NCBI GenBank assembly: GCA_017410455.1
Contig: JAFQQT010000093.1
Location: forward strand, 46,514-110,513
Length of the DNA stretch: 64,000 nucleotides
Reading direction: 5' to 3'
Origin: Clostridia bacterium
GTDB lineage: Bacteria; Bacillota; Clostridia; Christensenellales; Aristaeellaceae
Shown here piece by piece: positions 1-9,449 of the stretch; the stretch's first letter is position 1, and every line of letters starts with the position of its first letter. The notes under the pieces were generated by a model that saw nothing but the letters and a program-made list of their open reading frames with translations, was not told where the DNA came from and did not search any database. Position numbers and translations under genes: made by a program.

Positions 1-1511
1 TGCCGCTGCCGCAGATGGAGTCCGACCCGGACTACCAGCGCCGCCGCACACAGCGCGAGCGCCTGCTTGCCTGCAACCGCGACGCAGCGCACTTCTTCCA
101 CCAGACGCTCTTCACCCCCGCCGGACAGCCCGCGCTGGACTACCTCAAGCGACGCGGGCTGACGGACAGCATCATCCGCAAATTCGGCCTGGGCGCCGCC
201 CCCGCCGGATGGGACATCCTCACAAGGCACCTGCAGGAAAAGGGCTACACCGCAGAAGAGCTGAAGCTCGTTGGCCTGACCGTCATCAAGGAGGCCACAC
301 CAGCAACGGAAAACGAGCCCGCCAGACCCCGCCGCGCCTTTGACATGTTCCGCAACCGCGCCATCTTCCCCATCATCGACCAGTACGGCAATGTCCTCGC
401 CTTTGGCGGACGCGCCCTGGGCGATGTGCAGCCCAAATACCTCAACACCTCCGATACGCCGGTGTTCAACAAGCGCATGGGCGTTTATGCAGCCAATCTG
501 CTGCGCAAGGAACGGCATCTGCAGCGCGTCGTGCTGGTGGAGGGGTACATGGATGTGGTGGCGCTGACGCAGTTCGGCGTACCCGGCGTATGCGCCACGC
601 TGGGCACTGCGCTTACAAACGAGCAGGCCCGGCTCCTCAAACGCTTCGCGCCCGCCGTTTACCTCAGCTACGATGGCGACAGCGCCGGACAGAACGCGAT
701 CCTGCGCGGCCTTGACATCCTGGAGGCCGAGGGCGTCGAAGCCCGTGTGCTGGACTTCCCCGACGGGCTGGACCCGGACGAGTTCATCCGCCGCGATGGC
801 CGCGAAGCCTTCGACAGGCTACCCGCCCTGACCCCTGCCGCATACCGCATGCGCCGCCTGCGCACCGAGCACGACCTTTCCACACAGGAGGGCCGCACCG
901 CGTACGCCCGGGCCTGCGCAGCCATCCTCAGCCGCCTGGACCCGGTGGAGCGGGAGAACCATCTGCAGGAGCTGATGGTGCACACCGGCTTCACCCGCGA
1001 CGTGCTGATCCAGCAGATCGGCCTGTCCATCCCCCAGGGGCAGCAGACTGCGCCGCAGATCGTGCCCACGAGGATGCGGCCCCGGCAGGACTCCCCTGCC
1101 GCCACGCAGGAATCCCGCGACGAGGAGCTGCTCATCTCCCTGCTGAGCACGCAGCGCCTCCCGGCCGACATCGTGACGGAGGAGGATTTCAGCGATGAGC
1201 TGCTGCAGGAGCTCTTCCGGGAGCTGACAGCAGGCGCATCTCCGGCGACGCTGGTTGAAATGCAGGGCGACGAAGTCACCCGCGCCCGGGTGAGCCGCAT
1301 CCTGCTCACGCCGCCCACCGAGGATATGGATCAGATGCTCCGCATGGCGCAGGAGTGCATCAACCGCAACCGCCTCAAGCGCGCCACTGAGGAGTTCACC
1401 GCACTGAGCCGCAGCATGGCCCGGCTGGAGGGGCCGGAAAAGTCCGCCGCCCTCCTGCGTGCCCAGCAGCTCAGCGCAGAGATCCGCCGCCTGAATGGCA
1501 GCCGGCAATGA
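1..1511 (+). CDS. dnaG: DNA primase DnaG, 5'-truncated by window edge
   Basis: Synthesises RNA primers for the replication fork and works with the DnaB helicase. The frame is already open at the first complete codon (base 3), so the N-terminal CHC2 zinc-binding domain and the start of the catalytic core lie outside the window. Counting from the internal Met at base 15, the Toprim fold is plain: EGYMDV near residue 176 and YDGDSAG near residue 219 carry the acidic metal-binding residues. The last ~130 residues match the helical DnaB-interaction region in position. rpoD follows after 54 bases, the classical macromolecular-synthesis operon order. Product is very secure; the true start is not visible. 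Confidence 0.97.
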   Translation, partial: PLPQMESDPDYQRRRTQRERLLACNRDAAHFFHQTLFTPAGQPALDYLKRRGLTDSIIRKFGLGAAPAGWDILTRHLQEKGYTAEELKLVGLTVIKEATPATENEPARPRRAFDMFRNRAIFPIIDQYGNVLAFGGRALGDVQPKYLNTSDTPVFNKRMGVYAANLLRKERHLQRVVLVEGYMDVVALTQFGVPGVCATLGTALTNEQARLLKRFAPAVYLSYDGDSAGQNAILRGLDILEAEGVEARVLDFPDGLDPDEFIRRDGREAFDRLPALTPAAYRMRRLRTEHDLSTQEGRTAYARACAAILSRLDPVERENHLQELMVHTGFTRDVLIQQIGLSIPQGQQTAPQIVPTRMRPRQDSPAATQESRDEELLISLLSTQRLPADIVTEEDFSDELLQELFRELTAGASPATLVEMQGDEVTRARVSRILLTPPTEDMDQMLRMAQECINRNRLKRATEEFTALSRSMARLEGPEKSAALLRAQQLSAEIRRLNGSRQ

Positions 1512-1565
1512 CCCCCTGTTTCGCAGCGATGCTGCGAGTGTGTTTATAGAAGGAGAGGATTCCAT

Positions 1566-2672
<1,107 letters not shown>

Positions 2673-2706
2673 GGCCCGACCGGAATTCCCTGCCCATGAA
2701 TTTCAC

Positions 2707-2736
2707 GCCCTGTCTGCAAAGGCAGGGCTTCTCTTG
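2707..2736 (+). terminator. weak hairpin between rpoD and trmK
   Basis: GCCCTG (2707-2712) pairs with CAGGGC (2723-2728), followed by TTCTCTTG. The T-rich tail is poor, so this may only attenuate read-through from dnaG-rpoD into trmK. Confidence 0.45.
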
Positions 2737-2751
2737 ACCGGAGGCTGACCC

Positions 2752-3432
2752 ATGCTGGACGAACGCCTTTCCCTCGTCGCCGCGATGTACCAGCCCTGCG
2801 AATGGGGCGCAGACGTCGGCACCGACCATGCCTACCTGCCCCGGCACCTGCTGTACACCGGCGTCTGCCAGAAGATGATCGCCGCCGATGTGAGCGAAAG
2901 TGCGCTGGCCAATGCCCGCGCCACCCTCACCCGCGCCCGCATGACGGACCGCGTGGTATTCCGCCTCGCTGATGGCCTGGACGCCCTCGACCGTCCCTGC
3001 GGCTGCGTTTCCATCACCGGCATGGGCGGCGATACCATGGCGGCGCTGCTGCGCAGGGGCGCTGACAGGCTGCAGGGCGCGGTGCTGGTGCTCTCCGCCC
3101 ACACGGAGCTGCACATGGTGCGGCGCGCCATCATGGATATCGGCTACCACTTCGTCCGCGAGGAACTCTGCCGCGCGGCCGGAAGGTTCTACGTCTGCTG
3201 GCGGGCCGAACCCGGCCATGTGACCCTCACGGATGACGAATGCTCCTATGGCAGCCTGCTCTGGCAGACAGCTTCTCCCCTCCTGCAGCCCTATGCCGCA
3301 TGGCGGCTGAAGGTGGCAACGCGCAGGCTTTCCGGCCTGCTCGCAGCAGCGCAGCCCGATGAAGCCGCCATCGCCGCCGTCTCGCAGGAGGTGGCCTTCT
3401 ACCGCATCAGATCGGAGGTGCAAGGATGCTGA
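2752..3432 (+). CDS. trmK: tRNA (adenine(22)-N1)-methyltransferase TrmK
   Basis: Class I SAM-dependent methyltransferase of the TrmK/YqfN family, which makes m1A22 in tRNA. It has 226 aa, the normal family length. The SAM-binding motif I appears as ADVGTDHAYLP near residues 20-30, and ITGMGGDTM near residue 86 is the family-typical active-site segment. GACCGGAGG precedes the ATG. Its last 7 bases overlap the start of the Nif3-family gene, the same order (sigA, yqfN, yqfO) seen in Bacillus, so translation is probably coupled. Confidence 0.93.
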   Translation: MLDERLSLVAAMYQPCEWGADVGTDHAYLPRHLLYTGVCQKMIAADVSESALANARATLTRARMTDRVVFRLADGLDALDRPCGCVSITGMGGDTMAALLRRGADRLQGAVLVLSAHTELHMVRRAIMDIGYHFVREELCRAAGRFYVCWRAEPGHVTLTDDECSYGSLLWQTASPLLQPYAAWRLKVATRRLSGLLAAAQPDEAAIAAVSQEVAFYRIRSEVQGC

Positions 3433-4205
3433 CCGTTCAGAACGTCTACGATTTCATCAACGAGCGCGCCCCTTTTGAAACGCAGCTGGCCTTTGATAAC
3501 TCCGGCCTCCTGCTGGGCAATCCGGCCGCCGTGGTCACGGGGATCCATTTCGCTCTGGATGTGAACCACGCCGTCATCGACGAGGCGATCGCCTGCGGCG
3601 CGAACCTCATCGTGACCCATCATCCGCTGATGTTCAGCGCCATCAAGCGCCTTGTGGAAACCAGCTACGAGCCCGCCCTCATCTGCCGGATGATCCGCGC
3701 CGGCATCAGCCTCATCGCCGCCCACACCAATCTTGATCAGGCTCCCGGCGGTGTGAATGACACGCTGGCGGCCGTCATCGGCCTGGGTGATGTGACCGGC
3801 GAAGGCTTCCTGCGCGTGGGGGATCTTCCCCGGCCCATGTCCGCCGCCGCGCTGGCGGAGCACATCAGCCGCCGCCTTGGCGACGTTGTCCGCGTGATGG
3901 GCGATGCTGACGCCATCATCACCCGCGTCGGCCTCTGCTCCGGCTCCGGCAGCGATGAGTGGCCCGCCGCCGCTGCCCTGGGCGCACAGGCCTTCCTCAC
4001 CGGCGAAGTGAAGCACCATCACGCCCTGGAGGCCTCCGCAAATGGCGTCGTCCTGCTGGAAGCGGGGCATCACGCCACGGAACTCCCTGGCATTTTTGCC
4101 CTGGCAGACGCTTTACAAACCAGCGAGGATATAGTACAATGTAATCTGCGCGTCACGAAAAGCAGCGCGCATGCCTACCCGACAACCGTGCGTTTATGCA
4201 CTTGA
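3426..4205 (+). CDS. Nif3-like dinuclear metal-centre protein (YqfO family)
   Basis: Member of the NIF3/YqfO/YbgI family, hexameric proteins with a dinuclear metal site whose physiological reaction is still unsettled; some members are proposed GTP cyclohydrolase-like enzymes. The metal-ligand motifs are visible: THHPLMF near residues 60-66, HTNLDQAPGGVND near 100, and GEVKHHHALEA plus EAGHHATE toward the C-terminus. At 259 aa it is the short form without the inserted PII-like (CutA-like) domain present in Bacillus YqfO. It starts inside trmK, which supports coupled translation. Confidence 0.9.
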   Translation: MLTVQNVYDFINERAPFETQLAFDNSGLLLGNPAAVVTGIHFALDVNHAVIDEAIACGANLIVTHHPLMFSAIKRLVETSYEPALICRMIRAGISLIAAHTNLDQAPGGVNDTLAAVIGLGDVTGEGFLRVGDLPRPMSAAALAEHISRRLGDVVRVMGDADAIITRVGLCSGSGSDEWPAAAALGAQAFLTGEVKHHHALEASANGVVLLEAGHHATELPGIFALADALQTSEDIVQCNLRVTKSSAHAYPTTVRLCT

Positions 4206-4222
4206 TTACCAGGAGGTATAAG

Positions 4223-4933
4223 ATGAATCAGATGGCTCTTCTTTGGGCGTATCAGGCCGAGGATATGAAGGCAGACCGCCTCGAAAGGGAAATCCGTCGC
4301 AGCCCCCTGCGCCAGCAGATGGAGAACGACCGCACCCAGCACCTTGAAAAGCAGAAGCAGCACAAGCAGATCGAGAATCAGGTGAACGGCCTGGCCGACC
4401 GCAAGGACGCCATCCGCGACGCGCTGCAGCGTGCTCAGGAGCAGCTGCGCGGCCTGCATGCCCGTTATGATGCTGCGCCGCCTTCTGAGCTGGAAAGCGT
4501 GCAGGCGCTCATCGGCGAGGTGCGCCGCTGCCTGGACACCATCAACGGCTACGAAAAGGAACTGCGCGATATCGGCGCCCGCGTGCGCGACCTTGACCAG
4601 CGCGCCTCCGCCATCCGCAACGAGGCCGCCCGTCTGCGCAGCGACTTCGATAAGCTCAGGGCCATGTACGACGAGCAGATGCCCCCCAAGAAGGCCGCTC
4701 TGGAGAAGCAGCGCGCCGTTGTGGAGCAGAAGCGCGCCGAGATCCCCGCGGAGCTGATGGAGCGCTATCTGGAGGTGAAGCGCCGCATCGTTCCGCCGCT
4801 GGCCCGCCTCAATGGCGACCAGTGCAGCGGCTGCAACACTTCCCTGCCCTCCGCCGTGCTGCACAGCGTGCGCAACGCCGGCGATGCGCTGGTGGAGTGC
4901 GTCAGCTGCGGCCGCATCATCCTTCGCCTCTGA
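4223..4933 (+). CDS. C4-type zinc-ribbon, coiled-coil protein
   Basis: 236 aa. Residues ~15-185 are highly charged and heptad-rich, predicted as a long coiled-coil hairpin; the C-terminus carries a CxxC...CxxC zinc ribbon (SGCNTSLP and CVSCGRIILRL). This is the architecture of the CT398/FlgN-like zinc-ribbon family, usually found next to Nif3-family genes as here; its function is unknown. The frame extends 9 codons further upstream, but AGGAGGT at 4211-4217 is spaced for ATG 4223, so I use that start. A strong terminator follows directly. Confidence 0.85.
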   Translation: MNQMALLWAYQAEDMKADRLEREIRRSPLRQQMENDRTQHLEKQKQHKQIENQVNGLADRKDAIRDALQRAQEQLRGLHARYDAAPPSELESVQALIGEVRRCLDTINGYEKELRDIGARVRDLDQRASAIRNEAARLRSDFDKLRAMYDEQMPPKKAALEKQRAVVEQKRAEIPAELMERYLEVKRRIVPPLARLNGDQCSGCNTSLPSAVLHSVRNAGDALVECVSCGRIILRL

Positions 4934-4945
4934 TATTCGCATAGC

Positions 4946-4989
4946 AAAAGGGCTGCCCTGGCATCGCAAAGCCGGGCAGCCCTCTTTTT
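4946..4989. terminator. bidirectional intrinsic terminator
   Basis: GGGCTGCCC (4950-4958) pairs perfectly with GGGCAGCCC (4974-4982), with AAAA before and TTTTT after, so it can end both the plus-strand operon and the convergent gene at 4991-5389. Confidence 0.9.
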
Positions 4990-4990
4990 A

Positions 4991-5389
4991 TCACAGCAGA
5001 ATCATGTACAGCAGTGCCGCCAGCGCCAGCCCAGCAAAGCCGAGAATGAACATCGCCTGCCCATCCCGGATGGTCTCAAGCGCCACAGCGCGCTGGTCGC
5101 CCCTGCGCCACAGCACGCGCACCAGGTCCGTCACCTGGCGCTTCCGGCCCAGCAGCCACGGCCCCGGCAGCAGACACCGCACATGGCGCACCTCATCGCC
5201 GGCATTGAGGGTGATGGTCGCATCCACAGCGCCTCCGCTCATCGTCTGCAGCTCACGCACGACGCCCTGCAGCTCCAGCACATCCGGGTCGGCGGTGTTC
5301 ACCCGCTGCATGTCGATCAGTCCCCTGACAGTGAACCACAGGGAAATCAGCGCCGCGCCGCCCAGCAACACCTTTGCCAGCATCTCCAT
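4991..5389 (-). CDS. small two-TM membrane protein, unknown
   Basis: 132 aa, not recognised. A hydrophobic segment near residues 5-25 and another at the very C-terminus (FILGFAGLALAALLYMILL) flank a ~80-residue soluble part with a possible beta-rich module (DATITLNAGDEVRHVRCLL). The ATG follows GAGGAGGG with good spacing. It lies 128 bases downstream of the 5'-nucleotidase gene on the same strand but behind that gene's own terminator, so it is probably expressed separately. Membrane location is an inference from hydropathy. Confidence 0.75.
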   Translation of the reverse strand: MEMLAKVLLGGAALISLWFTVRGLIDMQRVNTADPDVLELQGVVRELQTMSGGAVDATITLNAGDEVRHVRCLLPGPWLLGRKRQVTDLVRVLWRRGDQRAVALETIRDGQAMFILGFAGLALAALLYMILL

Positions 5390-5465
5390 GGCAAACCCTC
5401 CTCAGCGGCTTCTGCGCCGCAATCATTCCCCACGATTCTACCACGAAAACACAAGCTCTGCAAGC

Positions 5466-5499
5466 AAAAAATGCCCTCCGCCGTTTCGGGCAGAGGGCA
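5466..5499 (-). terminator. terminator of the 5'-nucleotidase gene
   Basis: TGCCCTC (5472-5478) pairs with GAGGGCA (5493-5499); on the minus strand the stem is followed by a T run (A run 5466-5471 on plus). Confidence 0.85.
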
Positions 5500-5517
5500 G
5501 GGAAACTCAGTCAGGGA

Positions 5518-7182
5518 TTACTCAGCCACGGGAGCCTCGGGCACGCCGATGATGCGGCCCTGGCCGTAGGGCTCAGCGTACTCAACGCCCACAACGCCGC
5601 CCAGCTCGGTGGTGATGTAGGTGATGAGGACCTGGTTGTCGATCAGGGTCTCGTCGATGAGCAGCTTCGCGCCGGCGAACATGGCATAGCCATCGCCCGC
5701 GGACTTGAGCATGTAGTTGTGGGAAGCCAGGGTGTAGGTCTTGTTCACGTCCAGGGGCTCGCCGCCGATGACGACGTTCTTGACGCGGTACTCGCCATCC
5801 ACAGAAACGAACATGCCGTTCTCGTCAGACACGCAGGCGCTGGGGATGTAGGTGTGAATCTCGTAGGTCAGGCCGGAGACCTGCAGGAAGCCGCCGTTCT
5901 CGCCGGGGTTGTTGCGGGCGCCCCACTCCAGGGCGTCCAGGATCTGCTGGCCGGTGACCTCGACCATGCACATCACGTTGCCGAAGGGATGCACGGAGTA
6001 GATCTGTTCCAGGGTGATGTCGCCAGCGGGGATCTGGGCGCGGATGCCGCCGCCGTTGACGAAGGCCACGTCAGCGCCGGACATGGCACGGTAAGCGTCG
6101 GCGCACAGGTCGCCCAGGTTGGTCTCGGCGTTGCGGATGATGCGCACGTCGGTGGCCACGGGATCGTAGATGTACAGGGTGGAATCAGTAGTGGCGACGA
6201 CGGTCTGGCGGATCACATCCAGCTCAGCAACCTTCGCGCTCACAGCGTCCACGACTTCGCCGGTCAGGGCATAGTGCTCAACGGGGCTGACTTCCTTATC
6301 CCAGGTGTACAGGGTGGAAGAGATCTTGCCGTCGGGGGTGATGGTCAGCGCGCCGACATGGGCCAGCTTGGTGCCGCAGGCCACGCGGACAACTTCCTTG
6401 CCGTCAACGCCCTTGACGACGTTGCTGTCCATAACCTCATGGGCATGGCCGTCCAGAACGGCGTCGATGCCGGAGACGTTATAGATCACGTCGATAGAGG
6501 TGTAGGGCTCGCAGGTCTCCTCGGTGCCCAGGTGGCCCAGCACGATCACGTACTGCGCACCCTCAGCGCGGGCCGCGTCCACAGCGGACTGGATGGCAGC
6601 GTAGAACTTCGCGCCGGTGTCATCCTGGGAGAAGCCGTAGACGTAGTTGCCATTCTCATCCTGGAAGTAGGTGGGGGTGGAGGAGGTGATGGTCTTGGGG
6701 GTGGTCACGCCCACAAAGCCGATCTTCACGCCGTCAAACTCCTTGATGGCGTAAGGAGCAAAGACGGGCGCGTCATTGTAGGTGAAGTTGGCGGAGATGT
6801 AGGGGTACTGAGCAACGTCATTGGCCAGGGACAGGAAGTTGTCCATGCCGTAGTCGTACTCATGGTTGCCGGGCACGGCGATGTCGTAGCCCACAACGTT
6901 CATCAGCTCAACCAGCGCCTTGCCGTCGGTCATGGTGCCGATGGTCTCGCCCTGGATGGCGTCGCCGTTGTCCACCAGAACAACATGGTTCTCGGCGGCG
7001 AGGGTATCGCGCAGGTAGGCCACGCCAGCGTAGCCCCAGCCCTGGTCGATGCCGGCGTGCACGTCAGAGGTGAAGAGGATGACGACGTTCTTCGTCAGGC
7101 CAGCGGGAGCGGCTTCTTCAGCCATCGCGGTGCAGCCCAGCAGCATCAGGACGGACAGAAGCAGCGCAAGGAACTTCTTCAT
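5518..7182 (-). CDS. secreted 5'-nucleotidase / metallophosphoesterase (UshA-like)
   Basis: 554 aa two-domain enzyme that removes phosphate from extracellular nucleotides or related substrates. The N-terminal metallophosphatase domain shows DVHAG near residue 41, GNHEYDYG near 107, VLGHLGTEE and the DGHAHEVM metal/catalytic block. The C-terminal 5'-nucleotidase substrate domain includes NGGGIRAQIPAG and the family-typical ASHNYMLKSAGDGYAMF. The N-terminus is a signal peptide in which LLGC could be a lipobox, while AMA|EE three residues on could be a signal peptidase I site; the sequence alone cannot decide. AAAGGAGG precedes the ATG. It has its own promoter and terminator. Confidence 0.92.
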   Translation of the reverse strand: MKKFLALLLSVLMLLGCTAMAEEAAPAGLTKNVVILFTSDVHAGIDQGWGYAGVAYLRDTLAAENHVVLVDNGDAIQGETIGTMTDGKALVELMNVVGYDIAVPGNHEYDYGMDNFLSLANDVAQYPYISANFTYNDAPVFAPYAIKEFDGVKIGFVGVTTPKTITSSTPTYFQDENGNYVYGFSQDDTGAKFYAAIQSAVDAARAEGAQYVIVLGHLGTEETCEPYTSIDVIYNVSGIDAVLDGHAHEVMDSNVVKGVDGKEVVRVACGTKLAHVGALTITPDGKISSTLYTWDKEVSPVEHYALTGEVVDAVSAKVAELDVIRQTVVATTDSTLYIYDPVATDVRIIRNAETNLGDLCADAYRAMSGADVAFVNGGGIRAQIPAGDITLEQIYSVHPFGNVMCMVEVTGQQILDALEWGARNNPGENGGFLQVSGLTYEIHTYIPSACVSDENGMFVSVDGEYRVKNVVIGGEPLDVNKTYTLASHNYMLKSAGDGYAMFAGAKLLIDETLIDNQVLITYITTELGGVVGVEYAEPYGQGRIIGVPEAPVAE

Positions 7183-7254
7183 GGTGAATTCCTCCTTTTG
7201 TTGTCAGCGGCGTTCATTCTGCCGCCAGAGTATGGGGAATCAGGAACCTCCTAT

Positions 7255-7283
7255 ATTATAGCAGTATTGAATGCGTATTTCAA
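7255..7283 (-). promoter_or_regulatory. sigma-A promoter of the 5'-nucleotidase gene
   Basis: On the minus strand TTGAAA (7278-7283), 17-base spacer, TATAAT (7255-7260). Leader of about 65 bases to the ATG at 7182. Confidence 0.8.
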
Positions 7284-7328
7284 GACGTTCAGGTCGGTTT
7301 TCCACACAAATTCTTCATCATTCTCTGC

Positions 7329-7358
7329 GTCATATCTGCCGCACGCGACCCATATCCT
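7329..7358 (+). promoter_or_regulatory. sigma-E-like promoter of the LDT-spoIIIA operon
   Basis: TCATATC (7330-7336), 14-base spacer, CATATCCT (7351-7358). The Bacillus sigma-E consensus is KMATATT-N14-CATACAHT, so 6 of 7 and 6 of 8 positions match with exact spacing. Transcription would begin near 7365, leaving a ~25-base leader ahead of the CTG start at 7390. Sigma-E control of spoIIIA is established in Bacillus. Confidence 0.65.
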
Positions 7359-7389
7359 TTGGCACAGGCACACGGAAGGAGGCGATCCC

Positions 7390-8034
7390 CTGCGAGGCAT
7401 CCTTCTCACGCTGGCACTGCTGATGATCATCGCCCCGGCAGCCCGGGCGAACGAATCTTTCTGCATCCATGTGGATGTGGAGATGAAAACGCTGACGCTC
7501 TGGCAGGGCGATAAGCTCCTGCGGCAGTACCCCGTAGCCACCGGCGCATGGGACACGCCCACGCCCATCGGCGTGTTCCGCATCACGCACCGGTTCTCCG
7601 GGCAGATGTGCGGATTCGGCACCTGCTTTCTCGGGCTGAACGTTCCCTGGGGCGACTACGGCATCCACGGCACCAACAAGCCCGAAACCATCGGCAGCAA
7701 CGCATCCCACGGGTGCATCCGCATGCGGGTTGCGGACGCAGAGGAACTCTACGCCCTTGTCCCCAACGGCACGGTGGTGGTGATCGAATGCGGCCCCTAT
7801 GGCGAAACCGGCGGCTCCCTGCGGACGCTGCGCAATGGCGACAGAAGCGCACAGGTGCGGGCTGTTCAGCGCAAGCTCCGTGCCCTGGGGTTCTATCAGG
7901 GCTGGCCGGATGGCATCTTCGGTGCGGGCACGCAGGCTGCTGTGGATCATGCCCGGAAGCACTTTGGGCTTACCCCAAACGGACTGGTGGACTGGGCGCT
8001 GTATCAGGCCATCGGCCTGACCATCTTTGAATGA
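7390..8034 (+). CDS. secreted L,D-transpeptidase with peptidoglycan-binding domain, CTG start
   Basis: 214 aa. L,D-transpeptidases of the YkuD fold form 3-3 cross-links in peptidoglycan. The mature part starts with a YkuD domain containing the catalytic block HGTNKPETIGSNASHGCIRM, with the nucleophile at about Cys109; a PG_binding_1 repeat follows (VRAVQRKLRALGFYQGWPDG). No ATG, GTG or TTG exists near the domain; AAGGAGG at 7376-7382 is 7 bases before CTG 7390, which begins an ideal signal peptide (MRGILLTLALLMIIAPAARA, reading the CTG as Met). The frame stays open upstream only because it runs antisense to the nucleotidase gene. It lies 12 bases before spoIIIAA, so it should be co-transcribed with spoIIIA. 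Family secure; start well supported but unconventional. Confidence 0.85.
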   Translation: MRGILLTLALLMIIAPAARANESFCIHVDVEMKTLTLWQGDKLLRQYPVATGAWDTPTPIGVFRITHRFSGQMCGFGTCFLGLNVPWGDYGIHGTNKPETIGSNASHGCIRMRVADAEELYALVPNGTVVVIECGPYGETGGSLRTLRNGDRSAQVRAVQRKLRALGFYQGWPDGIFGAGTQAAVDHARKHFGLTPNGLVDWALYQAIGLTIFE

Positions 8035-8046
8035 GTGGAGGTAACA

Positions 8047-8943
8047 ATGGACTGGCAGGAGACCCGCGAGTTTCTCACCCCCTGTTTCCCGGAGGCGATC
8101 CGCTCGGAGCTGATGCTGCTGCAGCCCGGCGAACTGCGGGAGATCCGCATCCGCGCTGAGAGGCCAACGGTATTCATCACCGGCAGCCGTCGGGTGGAGC
8201 TGCCGTGGCGCCCCGGGCTGCACCAGCTCAACGCCCTGGTGGAGGCACTCTCAGGCCACAGCCTGTACACCCGTGCCGAGGAAACCGGACAGGGCTTCAT
8301 CACCCTGCAGGGCGGCCACCGCATGGGGCTGTGCGGCCGCATCGTGCACCGCAAGGCCGGACATGCCCTGACCGATATGGGATCCGTCTGCATCCGCATT
8401 GCCGCCCAGTGGCCCGGATGTGCCGATCCTCTCCTGCCCCTTGTCAGTCCCGGGGATTCGCTGCGGAGCCTGCTCGTCATCGGCCCTCCGGGCAGCGGCA
8501 AGACCACCCTCCTGCGCGATCTGGCCAGGCAGCTGGCATGCAGCACGCATCAGGTCGCCATCATCGATGAGCGCGGGGAGCTGGCTGCCTGCGCTGGCGC
8601 CGTCCCCCAGCTGGATGTGGGGCCCTGCTGCGACGTGCTGGAGGGCCTGCCCAAGCCCCAGGCTGTTCCATGGCTCATCCGGGCGATGGCGCCGGATATC
8701 ATCATCACCGACGAACTCTGCGGAGCTGAGGACGCCGCCGCACTCCTGGACGCCCAGAGCAGCGGATGTGCCATCTGCGCCAGCGCCCACGGCTCTTCCC
8801 TGCAGGAGGCAGCCACCCGGCCCGCGCTGGCTGCGCTGATGGCCCGGCGCGCCTTCGAGTACTATGCGGTGCTGGCTCCTGAAGGGGGTGGACGGATCAT
8901 CGCCCTGCACGACCGGAGCGGCAGCCCGCTCCCCATAGGATGA
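8047..8943 (+). CDS. spoIIIAA: stage III sporulation protein AA (ATPase)
   Basis: 298 aa, close to the Bacillus length of 307. It is the VirB11/PilT-like secretion ATPase of the SpoIIIA-SpoIIQ channel (the feeding tube) and acts on the mother-cell side of the engulfing membrane. Walker A GPPGSGKTT is near residues 146-154; IIDERGEL and ITDELCGAEDAAAL provide the Walker B and Asp/Glu-box region. A GTG at 8035 is in frame, but GGAGG (8037-8041) sits between it and ATG 8047, so 8047 is the start. It ends with an ATGA overlap onto spoIIIAB. Confidence 0.95.
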   Translation: MDWQETREFLTPCFPEAIRSELMLLQPGELREIRIRAERPTVFITGSRRVELPWRPGLHQLNALVEALSGHSLYTRAEETGQGFITLQGGHRMGLCGRIVHRKAGHALTDMGSVCIRIAAQWPGCADPLLPLVSPGDSLRSLLVIGPPGSGKTTLLRDLARQLACSTHQVAIIDERGELAACAGAVPQLDVGPCCDVLEGLPKPQAVPWLIRAMAPDIIITDELCGAEDAAALLDAQSSGCAICASAHGSSLQEAATRPALAALMARRAFEYYAVLAPEGGGRIIALHDRSGSPLPIG

Positions 8944-9431
8944 TGCGCGCCGTGCTGGCCATCGCTGCCGGACTGTTCTGCGCGCTGTACGGCATGCGTG
9001 CCGCCGGCTCCCTGCAGCAGGAGGCCCGCGATCTGCGCCGCTGGGCTGACCTGCTGGCCCATCTGACGCTGATCATCCGCCAGGCAGCCCTCCCCCTGCC
9101 CAAGGCCCTGCAGGCTGCTGCTGATCTGCCGCTGGCGCCGGACAGGTTCCTCCGCGCCGCGGCAGACCATATGCTCCGCAACCCACTCAGCACCCCGGCG
9201 GAGTCGTTCAGCGCCGTTTGCCCGGCCTGCACGGGACGCGAAACGCTCCTGCGCCTGTTCACCCGCCTTGAGCGCGGGGACGCAGACAGCATGAGCCTGG
9301 CCTGCCAGCAGGCGGCGGAGGAGATCGCACAGCAGGCCGCTTCCGCCCAGCAGCGTGCCAGCGGCGATGCGAAGCTCTGGCGCACCCTCGGCTGGACCTG
9401 CGGCGCCACCCTGACGCTGCTGCTTCTATAA
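8940..9431 (+). CDS. spoIIIAB: stage III sporulation protein AB
   Basis: 163 aa (Bacillus 171). It has an N-terminal membrane segment (MMRAVLAIAAGLFCALYG), a helical GspF-like cytoplasmic part, and a C-terminal hydrophobic end (LGWTCGATLTLLLL). Part of the mother-cell SpoIIIA complex. The ATG overlaps the spoIIIAA stop (ATGA), indicating coupled translation; a second in-frame ATG follows immediately and either could be used. Assignment rests on position in the operon and on the RRWADLLAHLTLIIRQAALPL segment class typical of the family. Confidence 0.92.
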   Translation: MMRAVLAIAAGLFCALYGMRAAGSLQQEARDLRRWADLLAHLTLIIRQAALPLPKALQAAADLPLAPDRFLRAAADHMLRNPLSTPAESFSAVCPACTGRETLLRLFTRLERGDADSMSLACQQAAEEIAQQAASAQQRASGDAKLWRTLGWTCGATLTLLLL

Positions 9432-9449
9432 CGACCACGGAGGCGAACC

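Noticed and set aside
5374-7389. Long open frame on the plus strand upstream of the L,D-transpeptidase domain
   Set aside because: It is the antisense of the 5'-nucleotidase gene; no ribosome binding site or domain is present, and the transpeptidase has its own promoter, RBS and signal peptide.
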